DNA of 64,000 nt from Tubulanus polymorphus (GCF_964204645.1 NC_134031.1:15993307-16057306); one strand, 5' to 3'. Positions 11,651-23,365 are shown, numbered from the stretch's first letter. Made by a program: numbers and translations. The notes: generated by a model not told the origin, from the letters alone.

Positions 11651-11794
11651 GGTTTTCATTACGGATTCGCCGTGATGGTCGATAACGATATGAGGTTTTT
11701 TTCTCGAACCCGAGCAGCAGCTGTTCGATGAAGTAGCTCGGTCTCGTTCGTTCTGCTCTCTCGCTTGTCTATTGACCGCGATATTTACGGATAA

Positions 11795-12102
11795 TTCTTC
11801 TTTTTTGGAACAGACAATATCAGAAAAGCTATCATAAATACTATACTTGAATTAGTCGACAAAAACCCACAATAAAAAAGAAAAACTATCTGATAGTTTG
11901 ACGTTTCGACTCAAATCTATGAGCCATTTTCAAAAACTAAATTTTTTTCAAAAACTAAGTTTTTGAAAATGGCTCATAGATTTGAGTCGAAACATCAAAC
12001 TATCAGATAGTTTTTCTTTTTTTATTGTGGGTTTTTGTCGACTAATTCAAGTACAGTATTTATGAAAGCTTTTCTGGTATTTTCTGTTCCAAAAAAAGAA
12101 GA
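11795..12102. mobile_element. Long inverted repeat (foldback/MITE), arms about 150 bp
   Basis: Left arm 11795 to about 11945 and right arm about 11954-12102 are near-identical reverse complements. They include TTCTTCTTTTTTGGAACAGA, ACTTGAATTAGTCGACAAAA, AACTATCTGATAGTTTGACG and GATTTGAGTCGAAAC-type blocks. The centre is only a few bases of A/T-rich sequence. High arm identity implies a recent insertion. There is no coding capacity. Confidence 0.85.
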
Positions 12103-13191
12103 ACAGCCACTTGTCTATGGAAACCAACTATACTTGAAATTCGGTGACTCGAAACTTTTATGATTTTTAGAAAATTAAATAACCCCCAATGAAATACGTA
12201 GATTTTTCAGTAAATCTTTTTAGTAATTCTCTTTGTATGGTCTATGGTCTATTCCTCCGCGATAGTGCCTATCATTCTATTATCATTATACGTTAGTATA
12301 TTAAAGCGTATATACGTTTGCTCAGACAAATAGACAAAGTCCATTCATTCTGAGTCAGGTCATGTATGTGTATTCCACATTTAGCGATTGCTAATTTAGA
12401 TCATAGTTTCCAACATGGCGGGAGTCAATGTATAGGTTATGATAAGGGTTCATACTAGTCCTGAAAATATCGGAAAAGTTGTGGAAAGTAATGAAATTTA
12501 AAGTTCTGTGTCTGAAGCTAATAGAAATTGACTATTTTTTTCAGGAAAAGTTTTGTGTCTGAAGCCATTAAAAAGTTATAGAATATTAATAGGAAACTGG
12601 TGATTATAGTCTAATCTAGGCTTACTATGAATTTTTTTAAACTTTCAATTCTGCCTTTTGTAAGTATAATAAGCCGATACCTCATTTAGTAACTATGGAA
12701 ATTATGATTTGGCCCTGGACAAGGTATCGAAAATCAAAGACCTCAAATAGGCCTATGGTGCAAACCCTGTAATGATGATATCTCTATATGAGTCAAATTT
12801 GGCCCGTGCCTAATAAGAGCGCCCTCACACTCAAACCACTCACTCGATACTAAACAATACTCAAACAAGGCAAAGTGGGTCATTTCCTGTTCATTTGGCC
12901 CGGGGCCTCGTCTGACGTTTTTATTCGGGCCAAACAGGTACAGACCCATTTGGCACCCATGTGATTGTGGCTTTTATCGGCGTCCCGTGTATATAACCTG
13001 TCCAGTATTATTGTCACATATGTCGATCAGATATGAAATCAGCGGATGAAGCATATGCTTAACTTAGCTCGTTAAATCAGCTTCGAATGATTGGGCTTGT
13101 CGTTTCTATCGGCTATCGACATTTTTAGGGTCGATCGAAATCTGCGTCGAAATGAACTCGAAATAATTCGCGCGGATTTTCTTATAAAATA

Positions 13192-13197
13192 TTTATT
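13192..13197 (-). terminator. Candidate polyadenylation signal of the MADF-BESS gene
   Basis: AATAAA on the minus strand about 220 nt after the stop at 13417-13419. Confidence 0.35.
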
Positions 13198-13274
13198 ATA
13201 TTCAACACCGAGTTAAAATACGACAATACAAATTTTTGAACACAAGAACTGAACGTATAGAGTAGACAATATGG

Positions 13275-13323
13275 CAATAATAATAATAATAATAATAATA
13301 TTTATAATAATAATAATAATAAT
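13275..13323. repeat. AAT microsatellite in the MADF-BESS 3' flank/UTR
   Basis: Two runs of AAT units separated by ATTTAT. Confidence 0.9.
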
Positions 13324-13416
13324 CAATAGTATTTCCTTTTCAATGAGATAATGAATTTCGAGATGTACGAAAACAAACAAATTCGTTCGCGTTTTTGAGA
13401 CTAAATTACTCCTTTT

Positions 13417-16400
13417 TCAACTGTTAATTAATTCGTTACTAACGATGTCGTTAGCGATGGTCGTCGTTGTGATAGTTTGATTAGTTTGTTGTTGTTGTTG
13501 TTGCTGTTGTTGTTCGTCGGGCGTGACAGGCGTTTGAACGACGACCGTCGACGGCACGGGCATCGAGCCAGGAAGACTGGCCATCATCTGTTGGTATTCG
13601 CTTTCCTCGGCCTCGTAGAGTACCTCGGCGATTTTCCGTCGCGCCCACGACTGCGTGCGTCTGCTCAGCTGGCGTAGCGTCGACGCGATGCTCTTGCCAA
13701 AATCGTCGAGGTGATCGGTACCGTCTGCGCGCGGGGTCGAGCTAAACGTGTCCATGACGCCGTCATTTTGATCGTAACGAGGTTCTAATTTGACTTGTTT
13801 GTGTAACGGTTCACCGATGTCGTCCTGAAATAAGCGATAAATAGAAAATCCATCAGAGAACTTCATTTTCGAAGAAGGACAGGATCCAGTTCCGCAGTCA
13901 TGTGTTAGAGTTAACTCTGAGTTAGAATTAGTTCATTTTCTTTGAGTTAACTCAGAACTCGGGTTCCAGTTTCACGGTTGTGTAAGTTAGAGTTAACTCT
14001 GAACTCGGGATCCAGTTTCACGGTTGTGTAAGTTAGAGTTCACTCTGAACTCGGGATCCAGTTTCACAATTGTGAGTTAGAGTTTGCTCTGAGTTAAAAT
14101 TTGTTCATTTTCAATGAGAATCCAGTTTCACAGTTGTGTAAGTTACAGTTAACTCTGAACTCCGGATCCAATTCCACAGTTGTGAGTTACAGTTAACTCC
14201 GTATCCAGTTTCACAGTTGTGAGTAAGAGTTAACACTTTGAGTTAGTATTAGTTCATTTTCAATGAGTTAACCTTGAGTCAAATCTAAACTCTCAATTGT
14301 GGAACCGGGTCCAGCTGTTTAACTAGAATCATCTAATGAAAAAAAACAAAAGCCGGGTTATTTAGTTTTTTTTCTAGTCGTGTGGGCGCGTTTCCTCGAA
14401 TAAGAAAAAACGGACCTCTGAATAAGAGTCTTTCAGGATCGGGTTACCCAGTAACTAGAAACCAGTAACTAGTTCAACTTTTCATAGTATACGACAGTGA
14501 CTGTTGTCTCTATTGGAAATCTATAAAAATGCATTTCTCGAATTTTTGTCACTAGTCAATCGCAAAGTACCGCACTGTGGGTTAGAATTAGTTTATTCCG
14601 ACGCTTTAATCTAATATTTAACTGAGAACTATCCGACAAGATTCTGACTTCTCTGAACGTGGGTTATTACATTGGAACCTCTCGTTATAACGAACTCAGA
14701 TACAACAATTCATCAGGTATTACACATACAGAATTTCATCCTAACTAAGAAAATTTCATTAACATCATATATATAGCGAACAATCGGTTTTAACGAACAT
14801 ATTTTCTGGTCCCGTGAAGTTCGTTGTAACGAGGTTCCACTGCACCAACATCGTACATGGGGGTTTAGAATTGGCATAATTGGCTGTACATCCTATCATT
14901 GTTAAGTACCCCTTAGAGGTGTGAACTAACTAAAGAAATCAACTCTATCAAGTAATAAAGAAGGAAAGATACTTAGAAATGAAAAATATTCTGGATCCAG
15001 TTCCACATTTGTGAGTTAGAGTTAACTCTGAGTTGAAATTTACGATGATTTAACAAATCTTAACTAACGACCGTGGAACTGGCTCCCGAAATCGGTTTCT
15101 TTACCTGATTATAGGAACTACAAGTCCAGGCAGGCATATCCGCCGATGATATGGTCAAACTAACTGGCGTGACGACTTGCGTCGGAGTTTCCGATATATA
15201 CTCGTCGCTCCTCGATTCGTCGTCGTCTCTGTATTCATCGCTTTCATCACAGCTAGAATTTAAAAACGGATCCATTAGTTCAATCGAAGTAAAAAAAAGA
15301 AAACTCGTTAGTTTACGATGATTAAACCGGCATGAAAATTATAGGCCGCCGATGTCGAATAGTCGAAAATAGCTTCTTCTTTTTTCTGTTGGAATGAACT
15401 TTTTGCGATACGGGGTCATTCATTTATTACGTACGCATTAGGGGAGGGGGAGGGGGTCAGTGCAATTGCGTACTGTAATGCTTAATGTATATGAGAAAAT
15501 GGCCGATTTTGCGTACAGAGGGGGAGGGGGGTTGAAAATTTCAAATTTTATGCGTACGTAATAAATGAATAATCCCTACATGTGCGTGTGAAATTTTTGC
15601 GAATTGGATTAAGCGGCCAGATGGACGTGAAATAAATATAAAGCTATATAGACGGTTTATCGAATTCAACTGCGTATATGTTCAGTGAATAATCCATTTT
15701 TAAACGGTATCGACCGTAGTCGTTTAACTATATTAGCAGTAATGTCACGCATCACCTGGGTGTATTTGCATACAGTCACTGCTGCGTTCAGTTATTGTTT
15801 TCTTTTTAATGGGGTGTAAACGATAGGATTAAGCGAGGCAGATGCGCCGATATGATTTCGGTATCATCACAGCTCGCGACTGTATTCAAGCGCGTTGGAA
15901 GCAATCTTTTATCGCAGCGGCCAATTGCCGATTTTTGACGGGAGGTTCTGATATATTGCCGCGACGGATTTACTTCAATTTTTTCAAAACCATAGTATTC
16001 ACAGAAGAAAAAACGTCATTCAGAAAACACGCAGCTTGCCGCTGCACTTCCAACGCTACTGGTGTTTCTCTCGAGTGTCACTGATCTAATTACAGCCCCC
16101 ATCTCCCACTACCCTTCATTCAATTCCTTTTGTTATTTCTCAAACTTTCCGATCCTTTCACAGAGACTTTAACCTGACTCTTTCTTTCTCTATCTCACAA
16201 CTCTCTCTCTCTCTCTCTCTCTTGCTCTATCCTACCTCACCCTTACCCTTCTCTTTCCGATCCTTCCACAGTGACTTTAACCTGACTCTTTCTTTCTCTA
16301 TCTCACAACTCTCTCACTCTCTCTCTCTTGCTCTATCCTATCTCACCCTTACCCTTCTCTTTCCGATCCTTCCACTGTGACTTTAACTTGATTCTCTCTC

Positions 16401-16882
16401 TCTCTCTCTTGCTCTACCCTATCTCACCCCTACCCTATCTCTCTTTCCTATCCTTCCATGGTGACTCTCACCCAACTGTATAATTCTTCCTTTCTCTTAT
16501 CTCGCAACTCTCTTGCTCTACCCTATCTCACCCCTCCCCTATCTATCTCCAGCCACCTCATGATTCATACTCACTTGCTACTGTTGGATGGATATTGATT
16601 CGTTCGATGTTTAACGTGATTAGCGAGAAACATCAGGTTCTCGTAGTACTTCCATTTCGGTTTGCGGCCTTTATTGCCGCTTTTACGCACGCGCACGAAA
16701 CAATCTCGTAAACGTTTCCACGACGTTCGACACGACGTGACGTCCGTGTTCAGATTGTTCGCTATCGTTTGCCAGGTCGAAGTTATCAACTCTTTGTCGG
16801 AATGTTGAGGAAGTTCGCTGTTGTACAGGTTTTCGTGTTTTTGTACTTCGAGAATCAGCTGCAAATCATCGGGACTTGACAT
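13417..16882 (-). CDS. MADF-BESS domain transcription factor-like protein, 3 coding exons, 287 aa
   Basis: Minus-strand exons: 16575-16882, 15105-15252, 13417-13824. GT-AG introns join in matching phases and sum to 864 nt. Residues about 5-90 form a MADF (Myb/SANT-like) domain: LILEVQKHENLYNSELPQHSDK.., a helix with TWQTIANNL, then CRTSWKRLRDCFVRVRK and the aromatic KPKWKYYENLMFL. The middle exon is acidic (DESDEYRDDDESRSDEY). The last exon carries a BESS-like segment (DDFGKSIASTLRQLSRRTQSWARRKIAEVLYEAE) and a Gln run near the C-terminus. MADF-BESS proteins bind DNA through MADF and interact with partners through BESS, usually in the nucleus; targets cannot be inferred. The ATG lies directly after a TTTCAG acceptor, so a 5' non-coding exon is expected upstream. 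Confidence 0.85.
13886..14313. repeat. Tandem cluster of GAGTTAACTC palindromic repeat units
   Basis: Within the MADF-BESS intron between exons 2 and 3. About six to seven partial copies of a unit with GGATCCAGTTTCACAGTTGTGAG and GTTAGAGTTAACTCTGA, at roughly 50-100-bp spacing. Two also contain the TTAGTTCATTTTCAATGAGTTAAC middle. Single dispersed copies occur elsewhere in the window. Confidence 0.75.
14670..14842. mobile_element. Pogo/Tigger-like MITE copy
   Basis: The left end CATTGGAACCTCTCGTTATA and right end GTTCGTTGTAACGAGGTTCC are imperfect inverted repeats. The interior AACATATTTTCTGGTCCCGTGAAG matches the 10629-10784 copy. Lies in the MADF-BESS intron. Confidence 0.7.
14992..15088. 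repeat. Dispersed palindromic GAGTTAACTC element next to a splice donor
   Basis: GGATCCAGTTCCACATTTG at one end and CCGTGGAACTGGCTCC at the other. It ends only about 17 bp downstream (in the intron) of the donor of MADF-BESS exon 2. Confidence 0.65.
15412..15575. mobile_element. MITE-like element with 25-bp terminal inverted repeats
   Basis: The left end GGGTCATTCATTTATTACG continues TACGCA; the right end is TGCGTACGTAATAAATGAATAATCCC. A GGGGAGGGGGAGGGGG tract and a second GCGTACAGAGGGGGAGGGG lie inside. No coding sequence. Confidence 0.7.
16143..16550. repeat. CT-rich minisatellite, about four units of 85-110 bp
   Basis: Each unit has the order TTTCCGATCCTTCCACAGTG, ACTTTAACCTGA, CTCTTTCTTTCTC, a CT microsatellite, TTGCTCTATCCTA, CTCACCCTTACCC. 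The first two units are closest to each other and later units are shorter and more diverged. Lies in the MADF-BESS first coding intron, close to the donor of exon 1. Confidence 0.85.
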
Positions 16883-16920
16883 CTGAAATCATGTGAAAAG
16901 ATCGTCTTAATCCGACCGGC

Positions 16921-17222
16921 GTAGACTGATGTTAATCTCGGCAGTTTTAATGAGCAAAACCCACAATTGATGATCTAACAATTTATTCCGACAGTTTCGA
17001 AGTTTGCACTAAACTTCATCATCAGGACCCAGTTCCACAGTTGTGAGTTAAGATTTGACTCTTAGGTTAACTCATTGAAAATGAACTAATTTTAAATAGG
17101 AGTTAACTCTAACTCACAACTGTGGAACTGAATCCTGAGAAACGAAAATGTTTTTTGATGATGTTTAGTTAAAACTGTTGGAATAAATTGTTAAATCAAT
17201 AACTGTGGGTATTGCTCATTGG
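16921..17222. mobile_element. Palindromic MITE-like element carrying a second palindromic element in its loop
   Basis: The left arm GTAGACTGATGTTAATCTC..TGAGCAAAACCCACAATTGA..AACAATTTATTCCGACAGTTT is mirrored on the right by AAAACTGTTGGAATAAATTG..AATAACTGTGGGTATTGCTCA. Between the arms sits the GAGTTAACTC-family element 17023-17137, inserted at ATCATCAG / CTGAGAAACG. The left arm also matches the copy at 7771-7940. Confidence 0.75.
17023..17137. mobile_element. GAGTTAACTC-family palindromic element (inserted copy)
   Basis: The ends CAGGACCCAGTTCCACAGTT and CAACTGTGGAACTGAATCCTG are inverted repeats; GTGAGTTAAGATTTGACTC and GAGTTAACTCTAACTCAC form the subterminal arms. The central TTGAAAATGAACTAATTTTAA is shared with the copies at 59366 and 60816. 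Confidence 0.8.
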
Positions 17223-17877
17223 TATTGTGTAGATTTTATATATATTTTCAAATGCATTGTCGGATCTTTAATTATTTTAGTAGATATCGTTTTGTTCGGG
17301 TTACTTTTTAAAACGCTAGAACCACCCGAATAGATATATAGATTAGAAAATAGTTTCTATTTCTATTATTAGAAACCTATACGAGAGCTTTGGGAGCCTT
17401 GATATACAACAGCGGGAGGCAGCAGGCGCGTCTCTATACAGAAACAATCTGGTTTACAATGTAGTGAATCATGCAGATTGAGCCTGAATGGACTCAATGT
17501 AAAACGTGTACAACAAACGACGCCAACTAAGAGCCCATGATCTAACCAGAATGGTTATCGAAGCATGTACGCGCTAGCTACCCCGAGTGAATGCGCGTTA
17601 TGAATTTATAATGTCCCCGTGACTATACCTATAGATATAGAACGACTATACATATTCAAATCGGAGCTCTCATATTTTACATAATCGTTCGCTTGCCAGG
17701 GCATGTCGCGGCGTAAATCCCGACACGCTCGGGTCGGCGCTGCGCATTAACGCGCCTATATAAACGCGCACAGTGTATCACGGAGTAGTAATCGCTTTCG
17801 ACTAAATTCGTGTCTGTATTCAAACCGCGTTTGTATATCTGATTGTATGAAATCGAAATACGAACGTAGAACATCAG

Positions 17878-17912
<35 letters not shown>

Positions 17913-18209
17913 ATATATATGTATATACATCATGATATAGAACTGATGCTATATCGATCAGTATATATGCCAATAGTAACAGTGGGTTTGTATTAAGAGA
18001 GAGAGAGAGTGAGAGAGAGAGTGAGAGAGAGAGAGAATGAATACACAAAGCTAGGCATCCATCCATACTGCATATATTATTAGGTATTTGCGCGCGGCAT
18101 TCACATCCACAACCGACCGACCGAAACCCCGAACATATAAAATTCAACATTAACGAACAAGAGATTACAATATAACAATTCTGGCATTACATTTATCCGT
18201 GTTACTCAC

Positions 18210-18400
18210 GTTTAGTAATGGTTGAGTTATATGTTGCTCGTTGAGACTCCAGTCGCTTGTTTGTCGCGCAGCACACAACGCAACAATGGATCCCGCACAG
18301 TCTAATGGCAGCTAGCCAATAACACTTCGACAGAGGAAACCACGCCTGCTCAGCTCTCTAGCTCGGCACACTGGTTGATGAATTAGTACCCGCGCTCGTA
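18210..18400 (-). other. Probable 5' non-coding exon and promoter of the MADF-BESS gene
   Basis: A CpG-containing stretch whose minus strand ends in a strong donor (AAAC|GTGAGTAAC at 18209-18210), upstream of the acceptor that sits directly before the start ATG at 16882. Joining them leaves an in-frame stop upstream and no earlier ATG, which fits a non-coding leader exon. The transcription start is not resolved. Confidence 0.35.
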
Positions 18401-20909
18401 CAGCAGCCAATGTAATTTAAATATATACATAAATTTCATCTACATCGGTAAAAGCCTCTCGATCGACCCAGATGATGATGATGATGAGGATGTTGATGAT
18501 GATGATGATGATTATGATATTTCGTTTGTTTTCTGTAAAGTTTTTCGATGCGTAATTAATTGCTGATATCGGTATTCGCAATACAACCATTAAAATACCT
18601 TTGTTAATAACGGCCCAGATTGGATTAACCCTTCGATTTCTGATATGAACATATGCACGCATGTCCCGAGCGAAATTCTTTCTACATTTTGTTCGAAAGT
18701 GATTATTTCCGACTAAGTATATTTTATATTTCTACTAGATCAAAGCGTGCTGATTTGAAAACTAGCAGTTTACGATCGAATAGGAAATGTTTCAGTTTTT
18801 TTTCTTTTGCTTAACAAAACATTGTTGAGTTGAAATGATGGTGAATGTACATGCCTGCATTCCAATTAATCGAGTGATTTTAATATAAAGCTCTCTTGGC
18901 TTTTGTATTCATTAAATCCTAATTAACGATATGAAAGACTGGCTGTATGTTGAACGACGACGACATACCGGCTGTCGATGTCCCCAACATTGAATATTGG
19001 CTCTATATGGTTGCTGAAACTGACAGTATTATTAACCGTCGTTGCCATAGTTACCGTCGTTTCAAGTCGTCTTGTTGGCTCCGGTATCATCGGCGCTCTC
19101 GGTGGATGTGGCTTGTAATGGCGGCCTTCTGTTGTCCCCTCGTTTCATGCAAGACACACGAAACTGCGATATTGAATTTGGAATCACCGATCTGATAACA
19201 TCCAAACTTAAACTTATGCAGTAAATCAGACTTGCCTGCCGTATGTAGAATGAACTACTTCCTATTTGAAATTGTGTATTCAGCTTTATACGAGAGCAGT
19301 GACTACTACTTCAAGAGTTTTTGTACCACCAAAATTATTTAAATTTCAGCATGATCATTACGTTTTATAGTTCATTTTCAATTAGTCCGAAACTAGTGTT
19401 TTTCGATGTAAAATTGTGTGGTGAAAACTACTACTAAAGGGAGACAGTGTTGAGTAGTTGTGGGGTGCTGTGGGGTACTATCAGCATAATAAAATGAATT
19501 TTTCAAATGGTTCTGTCTTTCTGTAGCATCTGCTTTAGTGCAGCTTGCACATGCGATATACACTCTGCATACTCAACAGGGAAGCTTATCTATATTCTAA
19601 ATATAAAAATAGCTGCTGGTTTATTCGAAATTTAGATCAAATTTAGATCGCATATCATTTAAACAAATTTCCATTATTGAGCAATTGAACGCCAGATTGC
19701 AGATTGCGTGGAAGGTTTATCTTTTTGCCTTTAGGAAGGGCGTGTAACTAATGTCTCCTATTTGGCAGTGTTTTGATCAGTATTTTTTGTACAGTAGCTG
19801 CTTGATTCGGATGTGACCAACGAAATTCATCCGATTTATGAGAAAACAAGATTGAACATCATATTTACATACGTATCTGGTGGACTGATAATATCCTGAT
19901 TAGATTAGATACTGTTGAAACTGAACCAAACTAAACGTATTAAACTGTATTATACAAGGTTACAGTATTTCATATTGGACTGATCTGGTTCTGCCATATT
20001 TGAAAAGTTACATTTGTTCAGCCGCCGCAAAAAAATGTGTAAGCTTTTCTCACAAGAGTTCATACCAAGTGCAGAAATATTGGAATTTCTGAGAGATATT
20101 CAGGTGACTTACAATGATTATTTAACTAATAACTAATATTCCATGCAAACTAGAAACACTAACCCTTACACAATATATATTTATATATACATGTATATAT
20201 GTATCTAGGATTTGGCAGTTGATCAGTTGTTGGAGCCACCCTTAATGGATTTATGACATCATTAGAATATGAAGTTGTTTTTTTTAAAGTACCAACGCAC
20301 ATACATATAAGGCTGTGAAATAAATTCGATTCGCGGCATCGCGAAAATGAAAAATCATGCCTGCATTATTATTTGCCACGTATTTATAACGATTCCCCTC
20401 GGTATCGTTGTCGGTATCTGTATCGATTTTTTGATCTAGAAAAAATGTCGATGGAAAATGCGTGATATAAGATTGTTTGAGCTGCGTCGCGATCGTACGA
20501 TGCGGCTGAAAAAGAAACGATTATCTTTTTTTAGGATGTCTAATGCGCGTAATTGTGTTGTAAGAGCCCGGTCTGGTGTATTTGTTACTGGAGAAGGCTT
20601 TCATATACTCGCTGTGTTCAGCCGATGCACAGATGACTGCGTAAAATAATGGTTTTTTGCAAAATCGATTTGGTGTATTACGCTGATGAAATGGCTGGCA
20701 ACGTTTCACCCGGCAGGCATGTATCGGGTGCAAAGGCATCCATTAGTCGTTGCGTCTTTCAAGAGACCGATGGTAAAGTCGTTGTTTTTTTTACGAACCA
20801 GACAATCATGATGTCTGTAAAATTAGTTTAATTCCTATTTACCATACGGTATGTAGGCCTGCTCCTGTGTACTGGAATCTGTTTGAAAAAATTGAAAGAT
20901 TCTAACATA

Positions 20910-21086
20910 CAGTGGAACCTCATTACAGTACAGCGAACTTCAGTGGACCAGAAAATCTGTTCGTTAGAACCGAAAGCTTATTGCACGCGGTTAGTTATGA
21001 AATTAATTAAATTGACTTATTTGAGATGAAATTCTATATTTGTAATATCCGATGAATCTTGAGTTCGTTATAACGAGGTTCCACTG
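20910..21086. mobile_element. Pogo/Tigger-like MITE, best-preserved copy, TA flanked
   Basis: TA-CAGTGGAACCTCATTACAG at the left and GTTCGTTATAACGAGGTTCCACTG-TA at the right. The TA dinucleotide on both sides fits a Tc1/mariner-pogo type target-site duplication. The interior includes GGACCAGAAAATCTGTTCG and AAATTCTATATTTGTAATATCC. No transposase. Confidence 0.8.
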
Positions 21087-23137
21087 TATTCATATTTCTA
21101 TGTCGAGGCTGGGGACAACATTAAAGATAAAATGAATAGGCCTATATATTCAATTTCTAGATTTGTAGTTGTGTAAACAAACCTCTCAGCACTTCATGGC
21201 TTAATACATTGTGATAATTGTGAATGTGAAAATTGCGCCTCAGAGGGGTACCCGTGTCTCCAGTGCACACTTGTTGTGTCATATACAGTTCAAGGTAGTG
21301 GTTGTACAGATGACAAAACATGTTTACCGCACTTTTTCATTACGACTATCGCGCGTTCCCATGGCAACGAGATGAAAAGAAAATCTCAGGATGTCGTAAT
21401 CGTGATGTGGGGGAAACTGTCACCGAATAGGCTATGGATCCACTTCGTGAAAAAATCCGCGAATGTAATTAGAAAATGTTATCATCCCTGAGTCAAATAA
21501 TAACCATGCAATTATCGATACTGTGTAATCATTGCAGTTCTGTTTAAAGTCAATAAATTTTGATACGTTTTTTTTTTTTCGTTCGAAATAATCACCAGTT
21601 TCAGAAGTGTGAACGGACTGTTATTTAAGATTATTAGTTGAAAAGATTTTTTAGAAAATACGTAGATATTAAAGTTGTGGAATATTTATATAAAAATGAT
21701 CGATCGCTTTTAAAAGATCTACGCTGAGACTTAAATATTGTCTGTTGTTTCCTAAATTACACAATATTTTGAAATTTTGCTGCACTTTGACATTTATTAT
21801 TGACGTCATTTATGTCATTCCACTTTTTCTAAATTCATTTTTTTAGAATATATTTCATGAATATTACATACATCATTACGTCTCAAATATATAAAATCAT
21901 GTCATTTCATATTGAGTTATCATTATTATTATCATTACTAATATTATTTGTGTATTTATAGTGTCTGTATCCACTCGATGTGATCTAAGAGTCTAAGACA
22001 TAGTACACTTCTATTGTGTTGTCTTCGTGTTTTGTGCTGTCAGTCTGTGTATATGTATGTATGTATATATAAAAATATATATATATATATATCTTGTTAT
22101 GAAATAAAATTGCCATGAGTGGTTTAGAATTTTGCCTATGAATCCATCATTGTTGTTACTTGATATATGTGTATGTTTCAACCTTGGCCAAAAAAGAATG
22201 GACGCTCTGTTTCAGTAAACCCTTGTGGTGTGAGGAAGCCGCTAATGAATTTGTGTGATTTTCTGAGAATTGTTTAATAAGAGTTCTGGTTGTTATTGGG
22301 TGTGACTGGATGATGTGCACACGATTCTGATATCGCCATGCTGTAGGTAAACACCCAACATCTTCATCTGTGAACGGTTTCTATGGTAACCGATACTGAC
22401 GGTATTCACCACCACGACTCTCTTGGACGATCAATTTACTGATTTTCATCGACGTTAAAAGCGTAACTCGTACATATCCTTGGCTTTGAAAATAAAAAGT
22501 GATAAATCCGATTCGGAATGCCCTTCCTTCGAAATTTCCTCCCTAGATTAACTTCATTTTCTCAAGTATACGTTGAGAGAGCAATCGCCCACGACATCCA
22601 ATAGCTCTATTTGAGTCCTGTTTGAGAGATAGAAATAATCTTGCAAGCGTTACTGGAAGAATCGTCTGCATTCAAAAGGGTAATTCGAAAAAAAGCTGCG
22701 AGCCATGACATAGAAAGGCCATCACAAGCAGCTTTATATCAATTTCTTCGTGTGCAAAAAGCAGTTTTTTGTATGCCATAATTTTGCCAAACATCGAGTA
22801 GTTGTCAAGAGTCGGGAGAGATGATGCCATGTAGCACGTTTGAATGCTCTCGTCGAGTAACTCGTTCCTATGGCAACCGCCGATAAAGGGGATTAAACTG
22901 GTTTGCGTTTCATTCGCCACACGGAAATGACCGAACATCAATTCGAGTTTGGAAAAAACCGGCGAGAAAATCGATGAAGCTTCTGCTCGGCGGTGCCTGC
23001 AGTGTTTTTCCTCAATTATTCTCAGAGCCGTTGATAATTATTCGTTAGACGGATTGATTTTAATCGATACTCTAATGTACTTCTCCGTTCTCCAAATCAT
23101 AAATACGATAATTAAAATTATTCGGCCCAAAACATCA

Positions 23138-23365
23138 GGATCCAGGTCTATAGTTGTGAGTTATAGTTAACTTAACTCTTGCGTTAAAATCTGTTCAATT
23201 TCAATGAGTTGTTGAGTCAAATCTTAACTCACAGTTAACAAAAAAGTTCACAAAAAAGTTTAACTCTTAAATCGATTTAATTCCTTCGTTAATTCAATTT
23301 ATCTTGGATCCATTTAGGCCTAATCCTGGATCGATTTAGGCCTAATCCTTTTTGTGAAACTGGGT
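23138..23365. repeat. GAGTTAACTC-family palindromic repeat, rearranged copy
   Basis: Starts GGATCCAGGTCTATAGTTGTGAG, contains TTCAATTTCAATGAGTTG and AAATCTTAACTCACAG, and ends near GTGAAACTGGGTCC. The right half includes an extra TTAGGCCTAATCC duplication not seen in other copies. Confidence 0.55.

Larger units (their letters stand above)
8145..13416. other. Intergenic region dominated by short inverted-repeat elements
   Basis: No supported gene. Contents listed separately: CAGGGTTC element (8825-9038), pogo-like copy (10629-10784), second CAGGGTTC element (11267-11529), a palindrome (11529-11650) and a 0.3-kb foldback (11795-12102). Also a diverged duplication (about 9660-9890), an ATT microsatellite (10139-10170) and an AAT microsatellite (13275-13323). 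A minus-strand open frame at 9081-9335 has no ATG at its 5' end and no clear splice context. Confidence 0.5.

Noticed and set aside
13886-14313. CRISPR-like array because of regularly spaced repeats
   Set aside because: The repeats are palindromic, diverged and variably spaced in an intron of a eukaryotic gene, without distinct spacers or cas genes.
18978-19113. A short hydrophobic frame (IWLLKLTVLLTVVAIVTVV) that could be a terminal membrane exon
   Set aside because: No preceding exon with a matching phase was found, and 45 codons of hydrophobic sequence are not enough.
22672-22941. An 89-codon minus-strand frame
   Set aside because: No domain, no splice partners and no polyadenylation hexamer placed; length is within chance expectation for this composition.
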